From an uncultured Clostridia bacterium (GTDB lineage: Bacteria > Bacillota > Clostridia > Peptostreptococcales > Anaerovoracaceae), in the NCBI GenBank assembly GCA_934278925.1, contig CAKQWJ010000009.1, positions 3,125 through 67,124 of the forward strand: a DNA stretch of 64,000 nucleotides, read 5' to 3'. The notes under the pieces are model-generated. The model had not been told where the DNA came from and searched no databases. It was given only the letters and a program-made list of their open reading frames with translations. The stretch's first letter is position 1, and each line of letters opens with the position of its first letter. Positions 7,880-16,951 of the stretch are shown here, in pieces. The translations under genes and the position numbers were made by a program.

Positions 7880-8014
7880 ACACTATAGAAAATATCGATA
7901 AAAACTTGACAAGGCGAAATCCTTTAAAATCAAGGAAATTTTAGATAAAAAGAATTCCTTGCAAGTTGAAAGTAAAACCAGTTGTTAAAACGCTCACAAA
8001 ATCGCCGATGGATA

Positions 8015-8042
8015 TTGACGAAAAATTAACGGTTGGTATAAT
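8015..8042 (+). promoter_or_regulatory. promoter of the hadI operon
   Basis: TTGACG (8015-8020), 16-bp spacer and TATAAT (8037-8042) with an upstream TG (extended -10). The ATG of hadI is 41 bp further on. Confidence 0.75.
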
Positions 8043-8083
8043 GGAATTGCATTAAAGAAAACACAAAATGTCAGGGGTGCAAA

Positions 8084-8860
8084 ATGATCACACTGGGAAT
8101 AGATATCGGATCGACAACATCGAAATGCATTCTGCTTCGGGATGGAAAAGAAATCATCGGAAAAAGTCTCCTTGTGGGAGGTATGGGTACGGACAGTCCC
8201 AAGAAAGCGATGGATACCGTCCTGGAGCAGTGTGAAATCACACCCGAGGACGTTGCAAGAACGATTGTAACCGGATACGGAAGAAAGAACTTCCAATTCG
8301 GCGACGGGGAGGTCAGTGAGCTGACCTGTCACGGACTGGGCGGACGGTTCGTTTTCCCGGAACTCCGAAGCGTCATTGACATCGGAGGACAGGATGCGAA
8401 AGTCATCGTCCTAACGGAAAGCGGCAGAATGTCCAACTTCGTCATGAATGACAAGTGTGCGGCAGGCACAGGACGTTTTCTGGATGTGATGGCAACGATT
8501 CTTCAAATGGACATCGACGACTTTGATGCCTGTGCAGCAAAATCCAGCAATCCGGCCTCGATCTCAAGCACTTGCACGGTGTTCGCTGAATCGGAAGTCA
8601 TCAGCCAGCTGGCAAATGGGGTGAAACGAGAAGATCTGATTGCAGGAATCTGCAGCAGCGTGGCAGCCCGGGTGTCCGCACTGGCAAGGAGGGCTGGCGT
8701 AACGCCTATGGTGTGCATGTCCGGCGGAGTGGCAAAGAACGGTGCTGTACGAAGAGCATTGTCCGAAAGCCTGGATATGGAGATCGCGGTGGATCCGCTG
8801 GCACAGTACTTCGGTGCAATCGGCGCAGCGTTGTACGCATACCGACAAGCGACGAAATAG
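8084..8860 (+). CDS. hadI: 2-hydroxyacyl-CoA dehydratase activator (archerase)
   Basis: 258 residues of the HgdC/HadI/FldI family. The ASKHA ATPase motifs are visible: GIDIGSTTSK at residue 5, VIDIGGQDAK about 104 and MSGGVAKN about 217. The two cysteines that hold the [4Fe-4S] cluster at the dimer interface are in NDKCAAGTGRF (about residue 127) and SSTCTVFAESE (about 166). It uses ATP to push one electron into the dehydratase encoded by the next two genes. It is first in the operon, behind a good promoter opposite a LysR gene. Family assignment is secure; whether the substrate series is leucine- or phenylalanine-derived is not decided by this protein. Confidence 0.93.
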   Translation: MITLGIDIGSTTSKCILLRDGKEIIGKSLLVGGMGTDSPKKAMDTVLEQCEITPEDVARTIVTGYGRKNFQFGDGEVSELTCHGLGGRFVFPELRSVIDIGGQDAKVIVLTESGRMSNFVMNDKCAAGTGRFLDVMATILQMDIDDFDACAAKSSNPASISSTCTVFAESEVISQLANGVKREDLIAGICSSVAARVSALARRAGVTPMVCMSGGVAKNGAVRRALSESLDMEIAVDPLAQYFGAIGAALYAYRQATK

Positions 8861-8933
8861 CCGGATGAGCTATTGAAGAGAATATTATTTTTACAACACA
8901 TTACTGAATTGCGAAAGAAAGCAGGAGGTTCTT

Positions 8934-10172
8934 ATGGCAGAGGAAAAGAAAGCCCGCCGTCCGGTGGATCCGAATTCGGCGAAGTACAAACTCGGTAAAA
9001 TCGCTTCCGATGCATTTGCGGATGCCATCGAGGCGAAGAAGGAAGGAAAACCGGTTGCGTGGGTATCCAGTAACTTCCCGGTAGAAATTCCGGAGACTTT
9101 GGGACTGGCAACTGCATATCCGGAGAACCAGGCAGCGGGAATTGCTGCAAGAGGTGCCGGCGAAAGAATGTGCGAAGTGGCAGAGGCGGATGGATATTCC
9201 AACGACATCTGTGCGTATGCTCGAATCAGCATGGCATACGCGAAGCTGAAGGAATGTCCGGAGCAGGACGTGGCGATGCCGGATGTACTGCTCTGCTGCA
9301 ACAACATTTGCAACTGCATGATTAAATGGTACGAAAACCTGGCCATTGAGCTGAATATCCCGATGATTCTTCTGGACATTCCGTTCAACCCGGATTACGA
9401 AGTATCCCAGGCGGAAATCGATTACGTATCCGCTCAGTTCTGGGATGCGGTACACACCCTGGAGAACCTGTTCGACCTGAAGTGGTCCGATGAGCGGTTC
9501 AAGGAAGTGACCGGATTCAGCTGCCGCTCCAGCAGAGCATGGCTGGATGCAACGGCACAGGCGAAGTACACACCATCTCCGTTCAACGGCTTTGACCTTC
9601 TGAACCACATGGCGGTAATGGTAACCGCAAGAGGTAAGGAAGCGGCCGGAGAGGCGATGGAGCAGCTCCTGAAAGAATACAAAGAAAACCACGAGAACGG
9701 CACCAGCACCTATCGCGGCGAAGAGAAATACAGAGTGATGTTCGAAGGAATCGCTTGCTGGCCATATCTGAGAGCGACCTCTCACGGCCTGCGGGACAGA
9801 GGCATCAACATGGTAACCACCATTTATGCCGATGCATTCGGTTTCGATTATCACTCCTTCGATGAGATGATCGCCGCATACTGCAGCGTACCGAACGCCA
9901 TCAACCTTGAGAAATCCAGAGACAAGAGAATCAAGCTCTGCAAGGACAACAACGTGGAAGGACTTCTGGTTCATACCAACCGTTCCTGCAAACTGTGGAG
10001 CGGATTCATGAGTGAGATGAGCCGTCAGATCGGCGAAGCTTGCGGAATTCCGGTAACCAGTTTCGACGGCGACCAGGCAGATCCGCGGAACTTCTCCGAA
10101 GCACAGTACGATACCCGCGTACAGGGCTTGATGGAAATCATGGAAGCGAACAAAGAAGCGAAGGGAGAGTAA
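8934..10172 (+). CDS. hadB: 2-hydroxyacyl-CoA dehydratase, larger subunit
   Basis: 412 residues, matching the HadB/FldB/HgdA subunit. Cysteines likely to ligate the [4Fe-4S] cluster lie in GERMCEVAE (about residue 78), LLCCNNICNC (about 121) and HTNRSCKLW (about 345). With HadC it removes water from (R)-2-hydroxyacyl-CoA to give the 2-enoyl-CoA through a ketyl radical; oxygen sensitive. GCAGGAGG precedes the ATG. hadC starts three bases after its stop. 2-hydroxyisocaproyl-CoA (leucine) or phenyllactyl-CoA are the main candidate substrates. Confidence 0.92.
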   Translation: MAEEKKARRPVDPNSAKYKLGKIASDAFADAIEAKKEGKPVAWVSSNFPVEIPETLGLATAYPENQAAGIAARGAGERMCEVAEADGYSNDICAYARISMAYAKLKECPEQDVAMPDVLLCCNNICNCMIKWYENLAIELNIPMILLDIPFNPDYEVSQAEIDYVSAQFWDAVHTLENLFDLKWSDERFKEVTGFSCRSSRAWLDATAQAKYTPSPFNGFDLLNHMAVMVTARGKEAAGEAMEQLLKEYKENHENGTSTYRGEEKYRVMFEGIACWPYLRATSHGLRDRGINMVTTIYADAFGFDYHSFDEMIAAYCSVPNAINLEKSRDKRIKLCKDNNVEGLLVHTNRSCKLWSGFMSEMSRQIGEACGIPVTSFDGDQADPRNFSEAQYDTRVQGLMEIMEANKEAKGE

Positions 10173-10174
10173 CG

Positions 10175-11290
10175 ATGGTAAACGAAATTTTCGATCAGTT
10201 TCATAAGATAGCAACAGCACCGCGTGCTCAGATGGATTCCTATCTCCAACAGGGTAAAAAAGTCGTTTTGACTTCCCCTGTCTATACTCCTGAAGAAATA
10301 CTCCATTCAATGGGATTCGTGCCAATGGGCGCGTGGGGCGCTGATGTTGAACTGAACCGTTCCAAAGAATATTTTCCGGCATTCCTATGTTCCATCGTGC
10401 AGTCCATGCTGGAACTGGGAATCAACGGAAGCTATAAGGGTGCCAGCGCAATCGTCATTCCGTCTCTGTGCGATACACTGAAGACGCTGGGAGAGAACTG
10501 GAAATATGCCGTGAAGGACATTCCGTTCATCCCGATGACCTATCCGCAGCACAGAAAACCGGCATACGGCATTGCGTACACTAAGGCCGGATACGAAAGA
10601 GTGATTCACGATCTGGAGAAGCTGGGTGGCAAGTTCGACACAGCCGCACTGGCAGAATCCAATCGAATCTATAACAGACACAATCAAGTAATGCGCCGGG
10701 CAGAAGAAGTCCTGGCGAACCATCCTGAAATCACAGCGGCACAGCGTAGCGACCTGTTCAAAAGTGCGTTCTTCATGCTCAAGGAAGAGCATACCGCACT
10801 GGTAGAGCAGCTCATCAAGGAACTGGAAGGCACCGCACCGGCAGAGGAAAAGCTTCCGGTTATCGTCTCCGGTATCCTGACAGACGCACCGCAGCTGAAT
10901 GCCATCATGGATGAGCTGGGATTCCATATTGTGGCCGACGATGTAGCGGCACAGTCCCGCCAGTATCGGACCGATGTTCCGGAAGGCGACGATGCCCTTC
11001 AGGCACTGGCAGAGAAGTTCGGAAACATGGACAACTGTTCCGTTCTCTACAATGTGGAAAAGCCGAGAGTACAGTGGATTGTGGACACGGCAAAAGAAAG
11101 AAACGCCAAGGGCGTTATCGTGGTCATGACGAAGTTCTGCGATCCGGAAGAATTCGACTACGTGATGATCAAGAAAGCATGCGAAAAGGCGGACATTCCG
11201 GTGACATTAATCGAAGTAGACCGTCAGATGAAGCAGTTTGAACAGATTCGAACCAATCTCGAGACATTCCGAGATATGGTGAATATGTAG
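10175..11290 (+). CDS. hadC: 2-hydroxyacyl-CoA dehydratase, smaller subunit
   Basis: 371 residues from ATG 10175, with AAGGGAGAG upstream; an open frame runs further 5' into hadB but has no start signal. The HadC/HgdB pattern includes SPVYTPEEILHSMGFVPMG near residue 30, IVIPSLCDTLK near 90 and MTKFCDPEEFDY near the C-terminus, with cysteines for the subunit's own cluster. It forms the heterodimer with HadB and is translated in a tightly spaced block with hadB and hadA. Confidence 0.92.
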   Translation: MVNEIFDQFHKIATAPRAQMDSYLQQGKKVVLTSPVYTPEEILHSMGFVPMGAWGADVELNRSKEYFPAFLCSIVQSMLELGINGSYKGASAIVIPSLCDTLKTLGENWKYAVKDIPFIPMTYPQHRKPAYGIAYTKAGYERVIHDLEKLGGKFDTAALAESNRIYNRHNQVMRRAEEVLANHPEITAAQRSDLFKSAFFMLKEEHTALVEQLIKELEGTAPAEEKLPVIVSGILTDAPQLNAIMDELGFHIVADDVAAQSRQYRTDVPEGDDALQALAEKFGNMDNCSVLYNVEKPRVQWIVDTAKERNAKGVIVVMTKFCDPEEFDYVMIKKACEKADIPVTLIEVDRQMKQFEQIRTNLETFRDMVNM

Positions 11291-11314
11291 CTTAGAAAAG
11301 CAGGAGGTTATGAA

Positions 11315-12559
11315 ATGAGCGAAGTAAGACTCCCTCTGGAAGGGGTAAAGGTTGTAGAGCTGGCAACATTTATTGCCGCTCCTTGTACCGCAAGATTCCT
11401 CGCAGACCTGGGTGCAGACGTTATCAAGGTAGAAGCGCCGAAGGGCGATCCGCTGAGATACACCGCTGTGAACGAAGGTCGTCCGCTGGATCAGAAAGAA
11501 AACACATCCTACGACCTGGAGAATGCCGGCAAGAGATGTATTTCCCTGAATACGAAATCCGAAGAAGGAAGAGCGGCTCTGGAGAAGCTGATTGCCGATG
11601 CGGACGTATTCATCTGCAACTGGCGTCAGGGACCGCTGAAGAGAGCCGGCCTGGATTGGGAAACCCTCCACGCAAAGTATCCGTCACTGGTATTCGGATA
11701 TGTCTCCGGATACGGCGAGGTTGGACCGGACAAAGATCTGCCGGGATTCGATTTCACCGCATTCTATGCAAGAGGCGGAATTCTGGGACCTCTGAGAGAT
11801 AAAAAGAGCCTGCCGATGCTCACCGTACAGGGCTTCGGAGACCACCAGGTGGCAATGAACCTGGCAGCCGGCGTGCTGGCGGCACTGTACCGTGCAAAGA
11901 CCACCGGCGAAGGCGATCAGGTTGTAGTATCCCTCTTCCACAGTGCCGTATGGGACGTATCCCTGATGCTGCAGGCCAGCCAGTATGGCTCCGACAGCTG
12001 CAAGTTCCCGATGGAGAGATGGGAGAACGGAAACCCGCTGACTCTGGCATATCAGACTGCAGACGATCAGTGGCTCCAGATTGCGATGCCGCAGTACGAC
12101 AGACACTATCCGGTTCTCATGAATGCCATGGGACACCCGGAGATGGCAGAGAATCCGAAGTTCTATCCGCAGAAGAACCTGGTTCCGAACAGAAAGGAAT
12201 TCTCGGAATGGATTACCAACGAGTTCCGCGGAAAGACCTGCGACGAGTGGTGCAAGATTCTGGATGCGGCCGACCTGCCTTACGCAGTGGCACAGAACTG
12301 GGATACCCTGCTGGAAGACAAGCAGGCATGGGCTTCCGATATCTTCTACGAAATGCAGTACAGCAACGGAAACAAGCGTACCCTGGTTAGACCGCCTGTA
12401 ATGTTCAAGGAAATGGGTCTGCCGGAATACAACAGAGGACCGTATCTGGGTGAACAGACCGAAAGCATTCTGAAGGAATACGGATATTCCGATGAAGAAG
12501 TAGCGAAACTTCTGGAAGAAGGCGCTGCCATTCCGATGGACCCGGCTTTGCGAGACTAG
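11315..12559 (+). CDS. hadA: family III CoA-transferase for 2-hydroxyacids
   Basis: 414 residues of the CaiB/BaiF (family III) CoA-transferases. The N-terminus shows LEGVKVVELATFIAAPC and the Rossmann LADLGADVIKVEAP; the catalytic Asp is in LPGFDFTAFYARGG (about residue 147). In C. difficile HadA moves CoA from the end product isocaproyl-CoA to (R)-2-hydroxyisocaproate, priming the dehydration without ATP. Here it follows hadC rather than preceding hadI as in C. difficile. AGGAGG is upstream of the ATG. FldA-type activity on aryl acids is an alternative. Confidence 0.88.
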   Translation: MSEVRLPLEGVKVVELATFIAAPCTARFLADLGADVIKVEAPKGDPLRYTAVNEGRPLDQKENTSYDLENAGKRCISLNTKSEEGRAALEKLIADADVFICNWRQGPLKRAGLDWETLHAKYPSLVFGYVSGYGEVGPDKDLPGFDFTAFYARGGILGPLRDKKSLPMLTVQGFGDHQVAMNLAAGVLAALYRAKTTGEGDQVVVSLFHSAVWDVSLMLQASQYGSDSCKFPMERWENGNPLTLAYQTADDQWLQIAMPQYDRHYPVLMNAMGHPEMAENPKFYPQKNLVPNRKEFSEWITNEFRGKTCDEWCKILDAADLPYAVAQNWDTLLEDKQAWASDIFYEMQYSNGNKRTLVRPPVMFKEMGLPEYNRGPYLGEQTESILKEYGYSDEEVAKLLEEGAAIPMDPALRD

Positions 12560-12687
12560 CCGACACATCGGAAACGTGTAGATCGTGAAAATGTTTTTAC
12601 ACCGGCTGCTATAGAGTTAGGGACTGGAAACAAATTAGTGATCAAAACGGGACCCGGCAGAGGGTCAAAGGTAAAGGAGAAAAAGAT

Positions 12688-13689
12688 ATGAAAATTGCTG
12701 CTTATGAAGTCCGTCCGGACGAAAAACCGGTTATTGAAGCTCGCTGCAAGGAACTGGGAATTGAACTGATTTCCACCGGAGCGATTCTGGATTCTTCCAC
12801 CGTAGAGATGAGCAAGGGTTGCGACGGCGTGACCACACTGGGACAGAGTGATTTTTCCAAGAGCATTCTGGACACCATGGTAGAGAACGGCGTAAAGGTT
12901 CAGGCGTTCCGCTGCGTTGGATACGACTACATCGACGTTCCTTATGCAAGAGAGCTGGGACTTCGGATTACCCACGGAAGCTACGCTCCGAACGGCGTTG
13001 CGGAATACACTGTAATGGCAATCCTGATGAGTATCCGGAAAGCGAAGAAGGCGCTGTACAACACAAACGACAACGACTTTACGCTGAAGGGTAAAATGAG
13101 CCGGGAGCTGCGCTCCCTCACCGTAGGTGTCATCGGCGCCGGCAAGATCGGATATACCGTCATCAAGATTCTGTCCGGATTCGGATGCCGCATTCTGGCA
13201 TACGATATGTATCAGAATGACGCAGTAAAAGAATATGCAACCTATGTGGATTTGGATACCCTGTACAAGGAATCCGATGTAATCACATTGCACACCAACC
13301 TGTCCGAGAGCACAGAGAATATGATCAACGGAGATGCGCTGGCAAAGATGAAGAACGGCGTGGTTCTGGTGAACAACGCTCGCGGCGGCTTGATGGACAT
13401 CGACGCCATCATCGACGGTGTGGAATCCGAGAAGATCGGCGCACTGTTCATGGATGCGTTCCCGGGCGAAGAGGGCATCATCCACATCCCGCACGATGAG
13501 GATATCATCCGCACACCTGGAATGCCGTACTTCAAGATGAAGTATCTGCGGTCCTTCGTGAACGTAGTTCACACACCGCACATGGCATTCTTTACGGAAG
13601 AGGCCGGCAGATCCATGGCACTCTCCGGTATCGACGGAATTTACGAAGTGCTGACCAAGGGTTCTTCCGCACACGAGATTCCACAATAA
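12688..13689 (+). CDS. ldhA: D-2-hydroxyacid dehydrogenase
   Basis: 333 residues of the D-lactate/D-hydroxyisocaproate dehydrogenase family. The NAD motif GVIGAGKIG is near residue 148. Catalytic Arg is in LVNNARGG (about 232) and the His in HTPHMAFFTEEA (about 296). It would reduce the 2-oxoacid from transamination (2-oxoisocaproate in the leucine pathway) to the (R)-2-hydroxyacid used by HadA. A 128-base gap separates it from hadA; I see no convincing promoter there, so it is probably part of the same operon. AAAGGAG precedes the ATG. Confidence 0.9.
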   Translation: MKIAAYEVRPDEKPVIEARCKELGIELISTGAILDSSTVEMSKGCDGVTTLGQSDFSKSILDTMVENGVKVQAFRCVGYDYIDVPYARELGLRITHGSYAPNGVAEYTVMAILMSIRKAKKALYNTNDNDFTLKGKMSRELRSLTVGVIGAGKIGYTVIKILSGFGCRILAYDMYQNDAVKEYATYVDLDTLYKESDVITLHTNLSESTENMINGDALAKMKNGVVLVNNARGGLMDIDAIIDGVESEKIGALFMDAFPGEEGIIHIPHDEDIIRTPGMPYFKMKYLRSFVNVVHTPHMAFFTEEAGRSMALSGIDGIYEVLTKGSSAHEIPQ

Positions 13690-13703
13690 AATGAATTGGT
13701 AAG

Positions 13704-13739
13704 GCCGGGAGGGGACTTACTCTCCCGGCATTTTAAAGC
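13704..13739 (+). other. hairpin between ldhA and acdB
   Basis: GCCGGGAG (13704-13711) pairs perfectly with CTCCCGGC (13732-13739), followed by ATTTTAAAG. The T-run is short, so it may be a weak attenuator or an mRNA-stabilising stem rather than a full terminator. Confidence 0.55.
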
Positions 13740-13758
13740 AAAAATCAAGGAGGGAAAC

Positions 13759-14904
13759 ATGATTCTTGACAAAAAGCATGCCCTGCAGCAGAAGCTGTTC
13801 CGTCAGTTTGCAGAGACGGAATTCACCAAAGAACTGCAGGACGAACTGGATCTCACCGGTGAATTCAACTGGGAGATGCATAAAAAAATGGCTCGCTACG
13901 GCTTCATGGGAACAAAGATTCCGGCAGAATACGGCGGAGCCGGCGGTGACAGCCTGTCCTATGTACTGATGGACGAGGAATTCGCTCGTCAGGACCTGGT
14001 ACTGGCAATCTATGCGAACACATCCAACTCTCTGGGCGGCGGCCCGCTGATGCTGGCAGGAAGCAAAGAGCAGAAGGAAAAGTATCTGCCGCTGGTTGCA
14101 AGTGGTGAGAAGATCATGGTATTCGGATTGACCGAGCCGGGTGCCGGCTCCGATGCCGGTGGTACCACCACCACCGCAATTCCGGATGGCGATGATTACA
14201 TCATCAACGGACGTAAGTGCTTTATCTCCGGTGCACCGATGGCAGATTGGATTATTATTTTTGCAAAGACCGATCTGAGCCTGAAGGGATCCAGAGGAAT
14301 CTCCATGTTCATCGTGGACATGCATGCCGACGGCGTTTCTCTGGGTGCTCCGGAGAAGAAGATGGGTATCAAGGGATATCCGACTTGCGACGTTGTATTC
14401 GAAGACGTTCGCGTTCCGAAGGAAAACCTGGTAGGACCTCTGAACAAGGGATTCCAGTATGCGATGAAGACTCTGGATGGCGGCCGTCTGGGTGTAGCCG
14501 CAATGGCTATCGGTCTGGCACAGGGCTGTCTGGACGAAGCCGTGAAGTATTCCATGGAGAGAAAGCAGTTCGGACACAGACTGGCGGATTTCCAGGCTAT
14601 CAGCTTCAAAATCGCAAAGATGCAGACCGAGCTGGAAGCCGCTCGTCAACTGACCTATCACGCAGCGGTTCTGAAGGATGCCAACCATCCGGATGCCAGC
14701 AAGGCATGCTCCGAAGCGAAGTTCTTTGCCGCAGAGATGGCAAACAGATGCGCATACGAAGCCGTTCAGATTCACGGCGGATACGGATACATCGAAGAGT
14801 ACAGAGTGGAAAGAATGTATCGTGACGCTCGTATCCTGAGCATCTTCGAAGGAACCAGTGAAATCCAGCAGGTGGTTATCGCCAACAGCCTGCTCAGAAA
14901 GTAA
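13759..14904 (+). CDS. acdB: acyl-CoA dehydrogenase of the reductive branch
   Basis: 381 residues from ATG 13759, with AAGGAGGG in place; the upstream open frame includes the hairpin and is not coding. FAD-binding acyl-CoA dehydrogenase features are FGLTEPGAGSDAGG (about residue 120), IHGGYGYIEEY (about 342) and the catalytic-Glu loop FEGTSEIQ near 369. Next to etfBA, it should form the electron-bifurcating AcdB-EtfAB complex that reduces the 2-enoyl-CoA with NADH while reducing ferredoxin. GCAGAGG-type spacing and the 15-base gap to etfB fit an operon. Confidence 0.9.
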   Translation: MILDKKHALQQKLFRQFAETEFTKELQDELDLTGEFNWEMHKKMARYGFMGTKIPAEYGGAGGDSLSYVLMDEEFARQDLVLAIYANTSNSLGGGPLMLAGSKEQKEKYLPLVASGEKIMVFGLTEPGAGSDAGGTTTTAIPDGDDYIINGRKCFISGAPMADWIIIFAKTDLSLKGSRGISMFIVDMHADGVSLGAPEKKMGIKGYPTCDVVFEDVRVPKENLVGPLNKGFQYAMKTLDGGRLGVAAMAIGLAQGCLDEAVKYSMERKQFGHRLADFQAISFKIAKMQTELEAARQLTYHAAVLKDANHPDASKACSEAKFFAAEMANRCAYEAVQIHGGYGYIEEYRVERMYRDARILSIFEGTSEIQQVVIANSLLRK

Positions 14905-14919
14905 GGAGGTAACGGAAAT

Positions 14920-15720
14920 ATGAAAATTATGGTAACTGTAAAGCAGGTTCCTGATACCTCCGGCAAGGTAGCAGTGAACGATGACGGTACGCTGAACCGC
15001 GCATCCATGCAGACAATCATCAACCCGGATGACCTGAATGCGGTGGAAGCGGCTCTGACACTGAAAGACGAATACGGCTGCGAAGTCGTTGCATTCACCA
15101 TGGGACCGGCTCCGGCAGAAGGCATGCTGAGAGAGCTGATGGCAATGGGCGTGGATGAAACCGTGCTGATCTCCGCAAGAGAATTCGGCGGTTCCGATAC
15201 ATACGCAACTTCTCAGATTATCGCAGCGGCAATCGACACCTACGGACTGGGCGACGAAGACATCATCATCGCCGGACGTCAGGCAATCGACGGAGATACG
15301 GCACAGGTTGGACCGCAGATTGCGGAAAAACTCCATATCCCGCAGATTACATATGCCGGAAAGATTGAGAAAGACGGAAACACGCTGACCGTTCAGAGAA
15401 TGCTGGAAGATGGATACATGGTAGTAAAAACACACACACCATGCATGATTACCTGCATCAAGGAGCTGAACGAGCCGAGATACATGTCCGTAGCAGGAAC
15501 CGAGAAGTGCTTCGACATGCCGGTTAAGGTAATGGATTACGAAGCATTGAAGGATCATCCGTTGATCGACAAGACCACCATCGGTCTGAAGGGATCTCCG
15601 ACCAACATCTACAAGTCCTTCACTCCACCGAGAAAGGGCGCCGGAAGGATTCTGGACGGCTGCGGAAAAGAAACAACAGACGAGCTGGCAGGTATTCTCA
15701 CCGGCAAGCACATCATCTAA
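14920..15720 (+). CDS. etfB: electron transfer flavoprotein beta subunit
   Basis: 266 residues with the EtfB signature: MKIMVTVKQVPDTSGKV at the start, NPDDLNAVEAALTLKDEYG (about residue 33) and AGRQAIDGDTAQVGPQ (about 123). AAGGAGG precedes the ATG. The neighbouring acyl-CoA dehydrogenase and EtfA make a bifurcating complex likely, with the NADH-oxidising FAD on this subunit's side, by analogy with clostridial Bcd/CarCDE complexes. Confidence 0.93.
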   Translation: MKIMVTVKQVPDTSGKVAVNDDGTLNRASMQTIINPDDLNAVEAALTLKDEYGCEVVAFTMGPAPAEGMLRELMAMGVDETVLISAREFGGSDTYATSQIIAAAIDTYGLGDEDIIIAGRQAIDGDTAQVGPQIAEKLHIPQITYAGKIEKDGNTLTVQRMLEDGYMVVKTHTPCMITCIKELNEPRYMSVAGTEKCFDMPVKVMDYEALKDHPLIDKTTIGLKGSPTNIYKSFTPPRKGAGRILDGCGKETTDELAGILTGKHII

Positions 15721-15736
15721 GAAAGGAGAAATATTT

Positions 15737-16852
15737 ATGGCTTACGATAGTGCAGATATTGCTGCTTTCAAGAATGTATGGGTTTTCTGTGAGCAGCGTC
15801 AGGGCGTAATGATGCCGACAACTTTTGAGCTGATTTCCGAAGGCCGGAAGTTGGCAGACGAACTGGGAGTAGACCTGTGTGGTATCCTCCTGGGAGAAAA
15901 CGTAGACGGAATTGCAAAGGAACTGGGCGGTTACGGTGCAGATCGGGTCATCGTATGCGACAGCCCGCTTCTGAAGAACTACACCACAGACGGATACACC
16001 AAGGTTATCTGTGACATGGTAGAAGAATACAAGCCGGAAATCATGCTGTTCGGCGCTTCCAACATCGGAAGAGACCTGGCGCCGAGATGTGCCGCAAGAC
16101 TTCACACCGGTCTGTGCGCAGACTGTACACACCTGGATGTAGATCTGGACGGTTACATCGACTTCCTGAAGACCGGTTCTTCTCTGGATGTGGAGAACAC
16201 CAAGTTCGAAAGCAAACTCTTCGATGTAAACACCAATATGAAGATGACCCGTCCGGCATTCGGCGGACACTTGATGGCAACCATCGTGTGCCCGAGATTC
16301 CGTCCGGCAATGGCGACGGTTCGTCCGGGCGTTATGAAGAAGAGACCGTTCGACGAGGTAAAAGCAAATGCGGTTGAACTCGTTCATCCGGAATTCAAGC
16401 TGGAAGCATCGGATATCGAGACCGAAGTAGTGGATATCGTGAAGGCTGCCAAGAAGATGGTGGACCTGATCGGTGCGGACTTCATCGTATCCGTTGGTCG
16501 TGGTATCGCAAAGGATGTAGAAGGCGGAATTAAGCTGGCGGAAGAGCTGGCAGACCTGCTGGGCGGCGTAGTTGGCGCATCCCGTGCGGTAGTAGATGCC
16601 GGTTGGATCGGTGCGGACCATCAGGTAGGTCAGACCGGAAAGACCGTACATCCGAAGGTATACGTAGCACTGGGAATTTCCGGTGCGATTCAGCACAAGG
16701 CCGGAATGCAGGATTCGGAATGCATCATCGCCATCAACAAGGCAGACAATGCACCGATTTTCGAAGTGGCGGATTACGGCATCGTGGGCGACCTGTTCAA
16801 GGTTGTTCCGCTGCTGATTGACTCCATCAAAGAGGCGAAAGCACAAGCCTAG
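15737..16852 (+). CDS. etfA: electron transfer flavoprotein alpha subunit
   Basis: 371 residues. The N-terminal half resembles EtfB; the C-terminal FAD domain contains VGRGIAKDVEGGIKLAEELA (about residue 255), GASRAVVDAGW (about 280) and VALGISGAIQHKAGM (about 315). GAAAGGAG is upstream of the ATG, and etfB ends 16 bases before. It is the last of the eight pathway genes before a hairpin and the kinase gene. Confidence 0.93.
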   Translation: MAYDSADIAAFKNVWVFCEQRQGVMMPTTFELISEGRKLADELGVDLCGILLGENVDGIAKELGGYGADRVIVCDSPLLKNYTTDGYTKVICDMVEEYKPEIMLFGASNIGRDLAPRCAARLHTGLCADCTHLDVDLDGYIDFLKTGSSLDVENTKFESKLFDVNTNMKMTRPAFGGHLMATIVCPRFRPAMATVRPGVMKKRPFDEVKANAVELVHPEFKLEASDIETEVVDIVKAAKKMVDLIGADFIVSVGRGIAKDVEGGIKLAEELADLLGGVVGASRAVVDAGWIGADHQVGQTGKTVHPKVYVALGISGAIQHKAGMQDSECIIAINKADNAPIFEVADYGIVGDLFKVVPLLIDSIKEAKAQA

Positions 16853-16875
16853 CCTGCTTAATAACTACCTGCTTG

Positions 16876-16906
16876 GATTGCCTGCGGCCGATGGCTGCAG
16901 GCAATC
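16876..16906 (+). other. hairpin between etfA and the acyl kinase gene
   Basis: GATTGCCTGC (16876-16885) and GCAGGCAATC (16897-16906) pair perfectly around an 11-base loop. No T-run follows, so partial read-through or a processing/stability role is more likely than termination. Confidence 0.6.
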
Positions 16907-16951
16907 GCTTCAGCAGCAGGACACCGAATGAAGCGCAAAGGAGACCGAGAT

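Noticed and set aside
16876..16906. Terminator between etfA and the kinase gene
   Set aside because: A perfect stem but no T-run; recorded as a hairpin only.
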